Part shown: positions 11,901 to 19,459 of the stretch, piece after piece | Layout of the letters: the number at the start of each line of letters is the position of its first letter | Position numbering within the stretch: the first letter of the stretch is position 1 | Origin: Dendrolimus kikuchii | Lineage: Eukaryota; Arthropoda; Insecta; Lepidoptera; Lasiocampidae | Assembly (NCBI GenBank): GCA_019925095.2 | Contig: CM034392.1 | Span: 17,898,387-17,962,386 of the forward strand | DNA length: 64,000 nucleotides | Direction: 5' to 3' | The notes under the pieces: model-generated | Told to the model about the DNA's origin: nothing | Database searches by the model: none | What the model saw: the letters and a program-made list of their open reading frames with translations, nothing else | Made by a program: the position numbers and the translations under genes

Positions 11901-12411
11901 GTATAGAGGCAAGAGGAAGTGGGCCATTGGAACTCACTCATCGCACGAGACACGATTAGGTCAAGGCTAACCGTTTCATACTAATATTCAGCGTGGTACC
12001 ACACCGATCGAACCGGCCCTAAGAGCTGTAGTCAAGATAATGATTCCAGCATGGCTCTACTACGTCCAAATGTAACGTCATAAACAATTAATAACGATAT
12101 CGCATCACAAATATTATTAAACCCATTCGCTATTTCTGCATGTAATTCAATAACTATAGTATTATCCCAGATGAATCCCGAGCATAACCCTAAACTAAAT
12201 ATTAATAAATTTAATTTAATTTCGGGGTTAATTTTTTCATTATTAGTTTCTTAATGTTCTGTTAGTGTACAATATTTTAATTTATTAAAATAAAATAAAT
12301 TTCATTTAATAGAGTACCCCTTTTGTTATTTAAAATAAAAATTATAAATCACTTACAACTTGTATGAAATAAACACATCAGAAATAAAAATGTTACTAAT
12401 TTACACGACAT
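2689..12411 (-). CDS. Immulectin-like tandem C-type lectin, 5' part of the gene (four exons)
   Basis: The exons 12357-12411, 11007-11270, 3448-3645 and 2689-2934 join with consistent phase 1 at every junction and good GT/AG sites. The product starts with a signal peptide (MSCKLVTFLFLMCLFHTS). It continues with a complete first C-type lectin domain, a short linker (WNDRCNIADPG) and the first half of a second domain. Lepidopteran immulectins have this tandem arrangement; they are secreted into haemolymph and act as pattern recognition receptors that bind microbial sugars and trigger agglutination or melanisation. The end of the second domain and the stop codon are not in the window. The intron between exons 2 and 3 is about 7.4 kb because transposons accumulated in it. 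I see no frame damage in the exons, so the gene is probably functional. The ligand and exact orthologue are unknown. Confidence 0.82.
2935..3447. other. Lectin intron 3 with TA microsatellite
   Basis: Non-coding between exons 3 and 4. It contains a (TA)14 run at 3282-3309. I see nothing else that can be named. Confidence 0.6.
3282..3309. repeat. TA dinucleotide microsatellite
   Basis: Uninterrupted TA repeats over 28 bases inside the lectin intron. Confidence 0.95.
3448..3645 (-). CDS. Lectin exon 3: second half of first C-type lectin domain
   Basis: The exon is 198 nt and runs from a TTTTTCAG acceptor to a GTAAAT donor. It codes for GKPIIDVYHKWALGQPNDAG, then a QDCVVF segment, LNDENC and KLPFICKK, the classic C-terminal half of a C-type lectin domain. 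The sugar-recognition tripeptide position reads QPN (between the EPN mannose-type and QPD galactose-type motifs), and the WND position reads LND. Calcium and sugar specificity therefore cannot be predicted simply. The three conserved cysteines of this half (QDC, ENC, FIC) are all present, plus an extra one in GDGC. Confidence 0.85.
3808..5066 (+). mobile_element. Mariner element (DD34D type), inactive, full length
   Basis: The ends are inverted repeats: GGTTGGGGAAAAAGT from 3808 matches the reverse complement of the right end, which closes at 5066. Both ends are flanked by TA. The element is about 1.26 kb, the usual mariner size. It lies in intron 2 of the lectin gene and holds a frameshifted transposase. 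Confidence 0.88.
3982..4993 (+). pseudogene. Mariner transposase relic with several frameshifts
   Basis: The reading begins ATG AGT GAA at 3982 (MSESNEEIRYILQFYYKKGK). It is then broken by single-base changes near 4068 (an extra A in a run of eight), near 4097 and near 4137. The main open part, 4212-4796, contains the catalytic signatures GDEKWITYD and FHHDNARPH and the WVPHEL motif typical of DD34D mariners. The frame is lost again at 4793, where the expected HPPYSPDLAP has lost bases, and the remainder (SPDLAPLDF) continues in another frame to about 4993. At least four indels make it non-functional. The two visible catalytic Asp residues and the third (PLDF) are all still recognisable. Confidence 0.88.
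5067..5371 (+). repeat. Interspersed repeat, internally deleted copy
   Basis: From about 5180 the sequence follows a second copy at 13258-13530: CCTCTTGTTT, then AGGCGTTAATA, TTTTCGGTATT and GACAGATCGAGTTACTATCGC. This copy lacks the middle segment between TCGGTATT and the GACAGATC block. It abuts the outer end of the inverted repeat at 5372. Confidence 0.65.
5372..5948 (+). repeat. Left arm of a roughly 570-bp inverted repeat
   Basis: The arm runs from TTTGCATAAACGCGGAACCT to GTATATATAAATA and reappears as the reverse complement at about 7925-8499. By eye the arms agree at roughly 85%, with small indels. Shared blocks include ATAATGTTCAATTTTAGCGT, ATTAATCTGCAAATGTAACA and AATTTTAGATTTTTCACATT. 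No coding frame is visible in either arm. This is most simply a non-autonomous long-terminal-inverted-repeat element, but two opposed copies of one repeat would look the same. Confidence 0.85.
6026..6230. repeat. GC-rich fold-back: 79-bp inverted repeat with 47-base spacer
   Basis: 6026-6104 and 6152-6230 are reverse complements at 75 of 79 positions. The four differences are all transitions, with A or T on the left and the G/C partner on the right. The arms contain TGCCGCGG and GGCCGGCGAGTGGCAGAACC and begin with GGTTATCTTTAGACC. The spacer (6105-6151) is AT-rich. It resembles a fold-back or palindromic MITE and sits directly against the poly-T tail of the neighbouring LINE. Confidence 0.9.
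6231..7929 (-). mobile_element. 5'-truncated R1-type LINE
   Basis: The poly-T at 6231-6247 is the poly-A tail of a minus-strand LINE. 6248-6701 is its 3' untranslated part, related at its outer end to 19475 onward (CCAGGGGAAATCCG), and 6702-7929 is the end of ORF2. The 5' end is cut in the reverse transcriptase domain near 7929, as is common for target-primed insertion. The insertion point lies at the inner edge of the right inverted-repeat arm. Confidence 0.85.
6702..7928 (-). pseudogene. R1-clade LINE ORF2, C-terminal part of reverse transcriptase
   Basis: An open frame of about 400 codons with no stop. It contains the polymerase box VVCYADDTLIAARG, then TMKYLGLVLDSRWDF, the thumb-like TRLLPNVGG-type region, and near the end a zinc-knuckle pattern HGCFGRYLCRLG..TSGCHHC, followed by a basic arginine-rich tail and stop at 6702. 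The upstream RT fingers and endonuclease are missing because of 5' truncation, so it cannot replicate. Its closest relative in the window is 19870-22905 on the same strand, which aligns over the whole length. The absence of stop codons suggests a recent insertion. Confidence 0.85.
7930..8499 (-). repeat. Right arm of the roughly 570-bp inverted repeat
   Basis: Reverse complement of 5372-5948. The outer end reads CCGCGTTTATGCAAATTTTG at about 8482-8501. With the left arm it encloses about 2 kb that includes the fold-back and the truncated LINE. See the left arm for details. Confidence 0.85.
8500..9400. other. Lectin intron: possible retroelement remnant, unassigned
   Basis: 8740-8830 is GC-richer than its surroundings (AGAGAGTCCGGAGCGGCGGG). 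Near 9100 the stretch ends in AATAAAG and CATCATCATC, which could be a decayed LTR or LINE end. I found no protein similarity and no direct-repeat partner, so the nature is open. Confidence 0.25.
9400..10030 (+). repeat. Copy of a CCCGCGGGA-type interspersed repeat, degraded
   Basis: Contains ATAGCAAATTCTTGAATT, GAGAATCCCGCGGGACTTTT and AAAGTGGTTAGGGTG. The same order of words occurs at 12660-13030 and 56260-56560 on the plus strand and at 62140-62590 on the minus strand. Non-coding. Confidence 0.55.
10528..10664. repeat. Palindromic MITE, copy 1 of 5
   Basis: The 137-bp unit starts GGCCCGACTCCTATATCGTA and ends in the near reverse complement, AGTAAGATATAAGAACCGGCC. The two halves are imperfect inverted repeats of about 60 bp around a short centre containing AGCTCCATACTTG. 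Related copies lie at 24255, 25385, 28917 and 48798. Confidence 0.75.
10710..10965 (-). mobile_element. Short Helitron-like element with internal tandem duplication
   Basis: Read on the minus strand it ends with the GGCAGGATAACGACTGCCGG type hairpin followed shortly by CTAG at 10710-10713, like the copies at 63564 and 39159. The internal block ACCTACCGGATCCAATT to ACGCACAAAAAATTTCATC occurs twice, about 107 bp apart. No protein is encoded, so it would depend on a helicase made elsewhere. Confidence 0.6.
11007..11270 (-). CDS. Lectin exon 2: first half of first C-type lectin domain
   Basis: The exon of 264 nt is bounded by a TTTTTTTGTAG acceptor and a GTAAGT donor. It codes for TQRNLKFFRNDYHYINDLKS, then FYKIHTIAKTWEDAKKTC, LEGAFLFYPVTEVEANAV and WIFIGIS..FITIEG. 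The pattern FYKIH..TW..A...C...G..L..P....EA matches immulectin first domains. The phase joins exactly to the signal-peptide exon upstream and to exon 3 downstream. Only one cysteine (KKTC) is present here, as expected for the first half of a short-form domain. Confidence 0.87.
11338..11597 (+). mobile_element. 3'-terminal scrap of an R1-type LINE
   Basis: It matches the reverse complement of 19466-19710, for instance GGGTATCCCCAACCGCGGTG and the end GCGGATTTCCCCTGGG followed by a poly-A run at about 11587-11597. It contains only 3' untranslated sequence and tail, an extreme 5' truncation. It lies in the first lectin intron, on the strand opposite to the gene. Confidence 0.85.
11598..12356. 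other. First lectin intron, rest: possible poly-T headed repeat
   Basis: A 17-base T run at 11760-11776 is followed by moderately GC-rich sequence to about 12070 (CAGCCCAGCTCATGGAAAGA, then GCGAAGTCAACGCGTTGCCA). This looks like the 3' end of a minus-strand retroelement that I cannot name. 12070-12356 is plain AT-rich intron. Confidence 0.35.
12357..12411 (-). CDS. Lectin exon 1: start codon and signal peptide
   Basis: The ATG at 12411-12409 opens 18 codons, MSCKLVTFLFLMCLFHTS, with the Lys followed by a hydrophobic core expected of a secretion signal. The exon ends one base into the next codon at a perfect GTAAGT donor, which is the phase exon 2 requires. I chose this start because it is the only ATG that gives a signal peptide in the right phase. 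Confidence 0.8.
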
Positions 12412-12468
12412 GTTTGAATCAACCACAAAATAAAGACGTTCAACTCGAACAAAAAGCAACAGTCAAAT

Positions 12469-12478
12469 AGGATTTCCA
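12469..12478 (-). promoter_or_regulatory. Possible Rel/NF-kB-like site upstream of the lectin
   Basis: On the minus strand the bases read TGGAAATCCT, about 60 bases upstream of the lectin start codon. This is close to, but not a full match of, insect kappa-B sites. Lepidopteran immulectin genes are known to be infection-induced, which makes the site plausible. An arthropod-type initiator TCAGT lies at 12542-12538. Both may be chance. Confidence 0.22.
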
Positions 12479-12659
12479 AAACCACCATACTAAAGTTATA
12501 CGTTGTTTAAATCACGATCTAAAAAAAAACTATGCATACTGACATCAGGAATATGAATATTAATGAAAGAACAACCATTCTAAAAACTAAATAAATAATT
12601 GCTACAAAACAACAAAAAACTTATATATATTATTATAAAATTCTAAACATGCCGTGTCT

Positions 12660-13030
12660 GTATATTGCATAGATTTCTTGTTTATCAATTTGTCTGTTTG
12701 TTCGGGATTCACCGAAAAACTACTGGGTTGATTTCAATGCGGTTCTCGCTAATCGCAGCTAATTCTTACACATAAAATATGCGTAACTTTTTATCCCGGG
12801 AATGCCGCGGGATTTTTTCTGACAATGATTTAAAATGGCCAATTTGAAAAAAAAAACCATTTCTATTGTGATTTTTCATTGATCGATAACAATAAAAATG
12901 TATGCATACTCATGTAAAATTTAACTTATTCTAAGTTTCCACTAAAACCATAGCTTACATTCTTTTTTAAATGTTGCGGTACTTTGTATCCCAGAAATCC
13001 TGTGGGAATTTCAAGTCAAGCGTGGACTAT
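12660..13030 (+). repeat. Copy of the CCCGCGGGA-type interspersed repeat
   Basis: It opens with TTTCTTGTTTATC and GTCTGTTTGTTCGGGATTCA. It includes CCCGGGAATGCCGCGGGATT and a cat-GATCGATAA segment. Same family as 9400, 56260 and 62140. No coding potential. Confidence 0.65.
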
Positions 13031-13234
13031 GACACGGAAATATCCCAGTAAAATATTTAAATTGCAAATGTTATAATATCCTTATCGACGTTTATATTAC
13101 AACACCGTGAATATTCTTAATTTTATAAAAATATTAAATAAAAACCAGTTCTTTATTCAGCCATCAATCAATGTTAGGATTCGTATAATCTCTAAAAAAT
13201 GATGACTGAATAAAGAACTTTACAAAATTATCAG

Positions 13235-13530
13235 AGTTTAGCCCGCGGCCGTGCCGCGGGTCTGCCTCTTGTTTCAAAAGCAGGCGTTAATATAGGTTAT
13301 ATTGTATTACATTTTTATGTATTTGCCCCAGAAGTTTGTTTTCATTTTATATTGCAAACTATCACCCATCCCACCTCCCGAGATGAAAAGTATATATGTC
13401 CATTTTCGGTATTAAAACTACATTTAAACAAAATTACATTAAAACCGATCTGGTACTCCTAGTGGTTTTTCCGTGAAAGCTTAACAGACAGATCGAGTTA
13501 CTATCGCATTTTTATAGATAGAAATGATTG
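13235..13530 (+). repeat. Interspersed repeat, full copy
   Basis: It begins with a short hairpin (CCCGCGG, spacer, CCGCGGG at 13242-13260) and continues CTGCCTCTTGTTTC to ATCGAGTTACTATCGCATTT. The deleted copy at 5180-5365 shares both ends. Lepidopteran genomes carry many such anonymous repeats; I cannot give its class. Confidence 0.6.
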
Positions 13531-13664
13531 GTCTCTCATATAAACATCAACCATATTTCAACCCGTTATAGTTTTATTTATCTATCCCCGTTTATCTATC
13601 TGTAAACTACATAAACTACACAAATGACAAAAATGACCAAAATGTCCAATATATTCATAATATC

Positions 13665-15250
13665 GCGCCCGTTTCCTATGAGGGTAGGCAGAGACTATGG
13701 ATCTCCACTTGCGATGATCTTGACAAACAATATTCGCTTCATCTACTTTCATTAACCTCTACATACATGCAAGTTTATTTGAGATGCTTTTTACCTGACC
13801 TCTCTTTAACACTTCTGATATTTGATCATGGTGTGTTCGTCTCGGTCTACCGACAACAACTCTACCATTCACAATATTGTCATACACCTGTTTAGTGATT
13901 CTACTTTTATCCATTCTCTCTACATGTCCAAACCACCTTAACATTCCTTTTTCAACTCTTGTTATTACATCTTTTTTCAATCACAACGTTCCCTTATCAC
14001 ACTGTTCCTTATCATATCATTCAAGCTAACCGCAGATATACTTCTCAAAGCTCTCATTTCAACTGCGTTTATCATACTTTCATGCTTCTTCTGCCATACC
14101 TAACTTTCACTGTCATACATCAGAGTTGGCACCAACACCCCATTATGGACAGCCAAGCGTGCCTGTACAAGCACTTTCTGGCTGTCCATAAAAGAGTTTA
14201 GCGCTCCATTCGCCTTATTACCTGCTATAACTCTCCTTTCAATATAGCTTTCATGATTTCCGTCTCTGGTAAACATACACCCTAAGTAAACGAATTCTCT
14301 TACTTGCTCTAACTTTTGGTTTCCTATATATTACAACTTGTCATTCTTTCACCTCTTTCAAACACCATAAATTTCGTCTTCTTGAAATTAATTTTCATAC
14401 CCTTTGTCTCAAAAGACTCGTTCATAATTGTTACTATCTCCAGTAACGCCGATTCCGATACAAGTATAACCTGATCATCGGCGTAGAGTAGACATTTGAT
14501 GAGTAACCCATTCATTCTTAAACCTCTTTCGCTTTCTTTCAAATTGTCCAAGCAATTTGTCCAAGAATAGGTTGAACAATCATGGCTTCCCTTCACAACC
14601 CTAACACCTTTTTAAATGCTAAACAATTCAGTATAAGCGTCGTTGAGCATAACACAAGCACTGGAATAACTATAGAATTCAGTGATCTTATCAGGTTGTC
14701 TGTTATCTCATACTTAACTAGCGCTCACCATAGTTCACTTCTTATTACTCTATCATAAGCTTTCTCCAAATCTATGAATGCATTATACACGTTTTAACCT
14801 TTGGCTAAAAACTTTTCATTTATGCATCGTAAGGTTAAGATTTGGTACACACATCCCATTCCCTTTCGAAAACCCGCTTGTACATCCCTTACTTTCTTTT
14901 CTGTTACTTTCAATACCCGTTCAATCAACACTTTAGCATATATTTTCCCGACAATGCTAAGAAGGCTAATGCCCCGATAATTTTTGCAGTCCTGTTGTGA
15001 TCCGTTTCCTTTGTAGAGTGGTACAATAACGGCTTTGCACCAATCTTTTGGTATGCAGCCACTCTTCCAGTACATGTTAAAAAGGCGATTCACAAGACTT
15101 GCGACCAGACCTTGCCCAGCCTTTAGCATTTCTACGGTTATCCTATCATACCCAGTAGCCTTTCCTAATTTCATACTATTCAATGCTTTCACAATTTCAT
15201 CCATAACTATACTACTGCCTTCTCTATTATCCTTTTCACCAGTCTACAGT
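13665..15250 (-). pseudogene. Decayed non-LTR retrotransposon (LINE), reverse transcriptase relic
   Basis: Three separated minus-strand frames belong to one ORF2. 15204-14794 has the RT start region (LNSMKLGKATGYDRITVEML, IPKDWCKAVIVPLYKG, NYRGISLLSIVGKIYAKVL, VQAGFRKGMGC). 14596-14324 has the polymerase box CLLYADDQVILV and INFKKTKFMV. 13980-13759 has the C-terminal MLRWFGHVERMD and GRPRRTH. Stops and frameshifts separate them, and the palm region before YADD is partly lost. The wording of the motifs is like RTE/CR1-type elements, but I cannot settle the clade. It cannot be active. Confidence 0.8.
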
Positions 15251-16805
15251 TATAAGCTAAACGAGTATAATATACTTCAATAGTGCTTAATTTAACACAT
15301 TGAGGTATAGACGTTTATATGATCTAAAATTGAACATTAAGCAACAACGGCAGAGTAAATTCATGTCCCGTAGGTTAAACATGACAAAAAGATAGAAATT
15401 TGTTTCGAATTACCTTCGAAATAATTATTAAGTACACAAAAAATTATTTCGTACATTACGTATTAGACAGTATATATATAAATTACAGAGAAAGCAACAT
15501 TATTTGTTAAGTAAAAATAAATAATAGAATCGCATAATTTGAAAAAACCAGAAGTACACGTGTGAAATACACTTCTGTTCGTTTGGTTTCTAAATTATGG
15601 TTTATCAGCCAATGTTTTAAAGGAGACGAATGCGCTTTCCTATATTCTAGGGCTCAGATTGTAAAAAGAAGAGAATGAATTTAAAATTATAATATAAAAG
15701 TATTTTGATTATTTTTTATAATTGTAGTGGGTTTAGTTATTTTGAATGAACTAATCGTGTGGTGTGTTTTATATAATTAATCATTGAAATTCACCCACAT
15801 AAATTGATTATGGTAATCGATAACTTATTTTATTTGTGACCTTATTTTTAAGATTTCTCTTCTTCCAGATAGAATTTAAGGCAAATATTTCTCACTTTGT
15901 AATAGAAAAATATGTCATTTTCTATCGTTCAAAGTCCTCGTTTCCTTTTGCTATAATTAGTATGGAAAACTAATACTAATTGGTGCGGCGGCGCTGGGTT
16001 TAGCGGGAAGCGAACTGTGTCAAATTTGCGGGAAAAGAAGTGTGGGACAATTTTGATGGGAATCGGAAGATAAGCACGCACTTACCTGGTTAATGGGAAT
16101 GAAATGCGGCTGCTCCTCTGCCCTCAGTCCACTTCACTTGACTTTATTTGTTATAGTATTTTAATAGTATTTAATTTAATATGTTTTAATATATCTTGCA
16201 CAATTTTGGTGCGGAGCGGGTTAATTATAAGTTATATGTATTTATATTTATTTATAGTGGTGCGGGCGCGATATATTTTATGTTATTTTATATATATATT
16301 TACATTTGCGGTGCGATTTAATTTATTTTATTTTATGATGACATGAGATGAATGATTGAAGTGACGTGCGAAAGGGAACGCGCCGTCAGATTTCAAGGAA
16401 GAATTTAAATATATCGAAGAAAAGTATGAATAGGTCGAAAGGAGGTTTACATGGCGGTACCACTAATAATGGAAAATTCTTAATTAAAAATTTATCATTG
16501 AAAAGGTTCTGAATCCTACGTCACAAATGACACAAGACACAACATAGTATTCTTCTATAACATAATATAAAATATCACGTAATAAATAGTCATATTCTAT
16601 ATAAATAATACATTCTTAATAACAATAAATTTCCTGTTAATTAAAATCCATATTTACGTAAACATTATTCCTTAATAACTGACATAGAATATATATTTAT
16701 TTAAATAAAATATTATAATATATTCCATTATTTTATAAATAAGAAGATATTATAAACAATCAATATCCCAATGGTATTATTAATATTGAGTTAGAATAAG
16801 TTTGT
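15251..16805. other. Intergenic, no gene recognised
   Basis: Mostly AT-rich. 15975-16140 is richer in G and C (GGTGCGGCGGCGCTGGG) and could be an untranslated part of a retroelement. I find no protein-like frame. Confidence 0.4.
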
Positions 16806-16972
16806 AGGCTCCCGGGGGATCATCTGCTTCGCAGACGATACCCTCATCACTGCCCGGGGCAGTACCTACATTGAGGTCGTGGAACTGGCCAACGCTGCGG
16901 CGGCGTTGTTAGTTGAGCGCGTCGAACGCTTGGGCCTGAGGGTCTCCGCTGAGAAGACGGAGACTGGAGAAA
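16806..16972 (+). pseudogene. R1-type reverse transcriptase fragment
   Basis: A GC-rich island of about 165 bases in AT-rich DNA. It reads IICFADDTLITARGSTYIEV, then ELANAAAALLVERVERLGLR and VSAEKTE, which aligns with the YADD region of the two longer R1-type elements here. FADD replaces YADD. Both flanks drop at once into unrelated AT-rich sequence, so this is a chopped piece with neither a tail nor a 5' end. Confidence 0.8.
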
Positions 16973-18540
16973 CAAAATACCGTGCTAATCACCGAGCTCG
17001 AAAGGCAAGTCTCGCATTCAAATCTGTTCAAACTGATTTGTACGATACTCGCACGAACTTGAAAAAATGACATACGAGTTCTAGTCTAGACACGTCGAAA
17101 AATCGTAAGCAAATATCTCAATGTGTGATTTGTGTTGTAGTATAAAAAACTCTTGGTGATAATTACTCAACGATTATCGTATGAGTATGACATACTTGTA
17201 GGCTTTTTGTTTTTTGGTTGAATGTAAACATGTCAATGCAATTATTGTCTAAAGAGTATCGCTTACGAAAATAGTACACGATTTTCACTCCAAAATGTGC
17301 GATAATCTCTCTCCATGTAAAGGGCCCTTAAAAATTGGTGATATAATATTTTCTAGTACTCGGTTAAAAACATATTTTAGATCTGCATTAATTCTTAAAA
17401 ATCGGCTCTTCATGTGGAAGTTAAAAAGCTATTATATATTTTTTTCTTACCTTTTACTCCTAAAGTATTGGTAAAAAAATTCATAACAATTTTATTATTA
17501 AAGAAAATAAAGATGGAAAAATTGCTTTAAAAAAAACTTGAAAAATACTAAAGATAAAAAGTTGAAAATTTGGCTGAATTTGGTAATAAAACGATCATCA
17601 TTTTTTCCAAACGTTAAATGAATAAATGAATCTTCATTTATATAAATACAGATAATAGTTGTACATGAGATGGTAAAAAAAGCCAAATGTTCTCACTGTA
17701 TTTGACCTACATACATACCTGTGAAATATTTGATATTCGTCCCGTCGTTCAGAAATCAAATTAAAAGTGAAGTTTTTTTTTCAATACAAATGTTTGGGTA
17801 AACGTCAATTAAAAAAATCATAACAATTCTTTTGTGAACACACTTTGATTAATTATATATTATAATAATAATGAAATAAAACAAAGCCATGGGAATAAAA
17901 TACATAAACCAGATGTCAAAAGCAAAAAGTAAATGTGATCATTTATTTAATGAAATCCTTAATGTCATTAAAATACTTTTCCACCAGCCATGTAGGTACA
18001 TAATTTTAATTTTCTTTTTGGTAATTCTCTTATGATTATAGGTATTGAATTAAAGACTTTTGTGATCATTACTTGAAAGTTTTTTGTCTTATCAAGGTGT
18101 TTTAATCATTTTTAAAATCCAAAACGCGCTTCATTGATTTCGTACACTAATGGTGCTGACCGTGGTTTCGAGGTCCTGATTATACGTGTATAGAAAGAAC
18201 TCCTTATTGAATTTCACCTATATAGATCTCGTAGTTTCTAAGAAAAATTACTATAATATACACAGACGGATATGATTTCCTAAGGGTTTTTCCCAAAATG
18301 ACTTCAAAACCCAAAAAGAACATCTTTAGACGTTTTACATATATAATACTCGTGACATGATCTTTATAACCATACAAAAAATAGCAACCAAATTTAAATA
18401 CAAACTTGATATATCATTTTTTAAATCACGATTACTAATCCTAGAAATATTATTAATAGTCTAACTAATCTATTCAAATATGGCGAAACGAAGGATTTAG
18501 ATTAGAATTTATTTGCATGTAAATAAATTAGCTAAAAATA
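16973..18540. other. Intergenic, AT-rich, nothing recognised
   Basis: No protein-like frames and no obvious repeat shared with other parts of the window. Two stretches near 17098 and 17270 have partly opposed words (CGTAAGCAAATATCTC and GCGATAATCTC), too weak to call a terminal inverted repeat. Confidence 0.4.
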
Positions 18541-18544
18541 AGGG

Positions 18545-18912
18545 CTAGTTACAGAGGCGGCCCGTATAAATTAGGCAGTGCGTCATATGCTCTTTATAAA
18601 ATATCCCCAACTTTAAATATAGATGGTGTTCTAACAGCTTACTGCGGACGAACAGAATCCATTTTGAGATATGGCATCACATTTTGGGGGAATTCTACGG
18701 ACACAGAAGTTGCATTTAACGGGCAAAAACGCTGTATACGATCTATATTTAGACTCCAAAATACGCATAGCTGCAGGCAATATTTCATAGATTATAAGAT
18801 TTTAACACTTCCTTGCATATATATTTATGAAGTTTGTTTATTTGTTAGAAATAATCCTCATTTTTTCCCAAGTATATATAGGTCACACTATAAAACGCAA
18901 TCGACGCGATAA
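18545..18912 (+). pseudogene. Jockey-like LINE, RT C-terminal part, first fragment
   Basis: The frame reads AYCGRTESILRYGITFWGNS, then KRCIRSIFRLQ, SCRQYF and DYKILTLPCIYIYEVCLFVR, the usual order downstream of the polymerase domain in Jockey-type ORF2. It stops at 18910. The natural continuation is at 22945-23115 in the same orientation, so later insertions split this element. The 5' part is missing before about 18545. Confidence 0.75.
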
Positions 18913-18938
18913 TGACAGGCTTTGCATTCATAGTCAGC

Positions 18939-19457
18939 GTTGCCAAATATACAGATTTATCTGTATTTATACAGAATTTTAGTTTGTATTACAGATTTGA
19001 CCTTATTTTTATACAGATTTTTGATGATAAAATTAAAAAATAATTATACATAATTATACATAATCGATAGCCATTAATGCATTAAAAAAAAAGTTGTATT
19101 CGATTCGCACTTTTTATTAGTAATGATAAGTACAAGTATGTTCTATCATGGCAACATTACGTAAGGTACAACTAGGGATGCAAATTAGCTCATAAAAAAC
19201 ATTGATGTTAAGATATCGATGTTTTCAAAAGTGAAACATCGATGTTAAAAATATCGCTGTTTATGAACGATGTTTTTTTATCACCATTTACATAAACTTC
19301 TGACGCTTATTCTAACTAATAAATATATTTAATTTCATCTATGAACTATTGTTTTCTTTTTATTAGAGTTTATTTTTCATTAAAGTACCTCAGTAAAATT
19401 AGTAAAATTAAAAATATAACTTTTACAGATTTTATACAGATTTTTAGACTCTGCAAC
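18939..19457. mobile_element. Possible small DNA transposon next to the R1-type element
   Basis: The left end GTTGCCAAATATACAG and the reverse complement of the right end, GTTGCAGAGTCTAAAAATC, share GTTGC and several nearby words (ATCTGTAT). The inside is AT-rich, with ACAGATTT repeated several times, and encodes nothing. The ends are not firmly defined. Confidence 0.3.
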
Positions 19458-19459
19458 CC

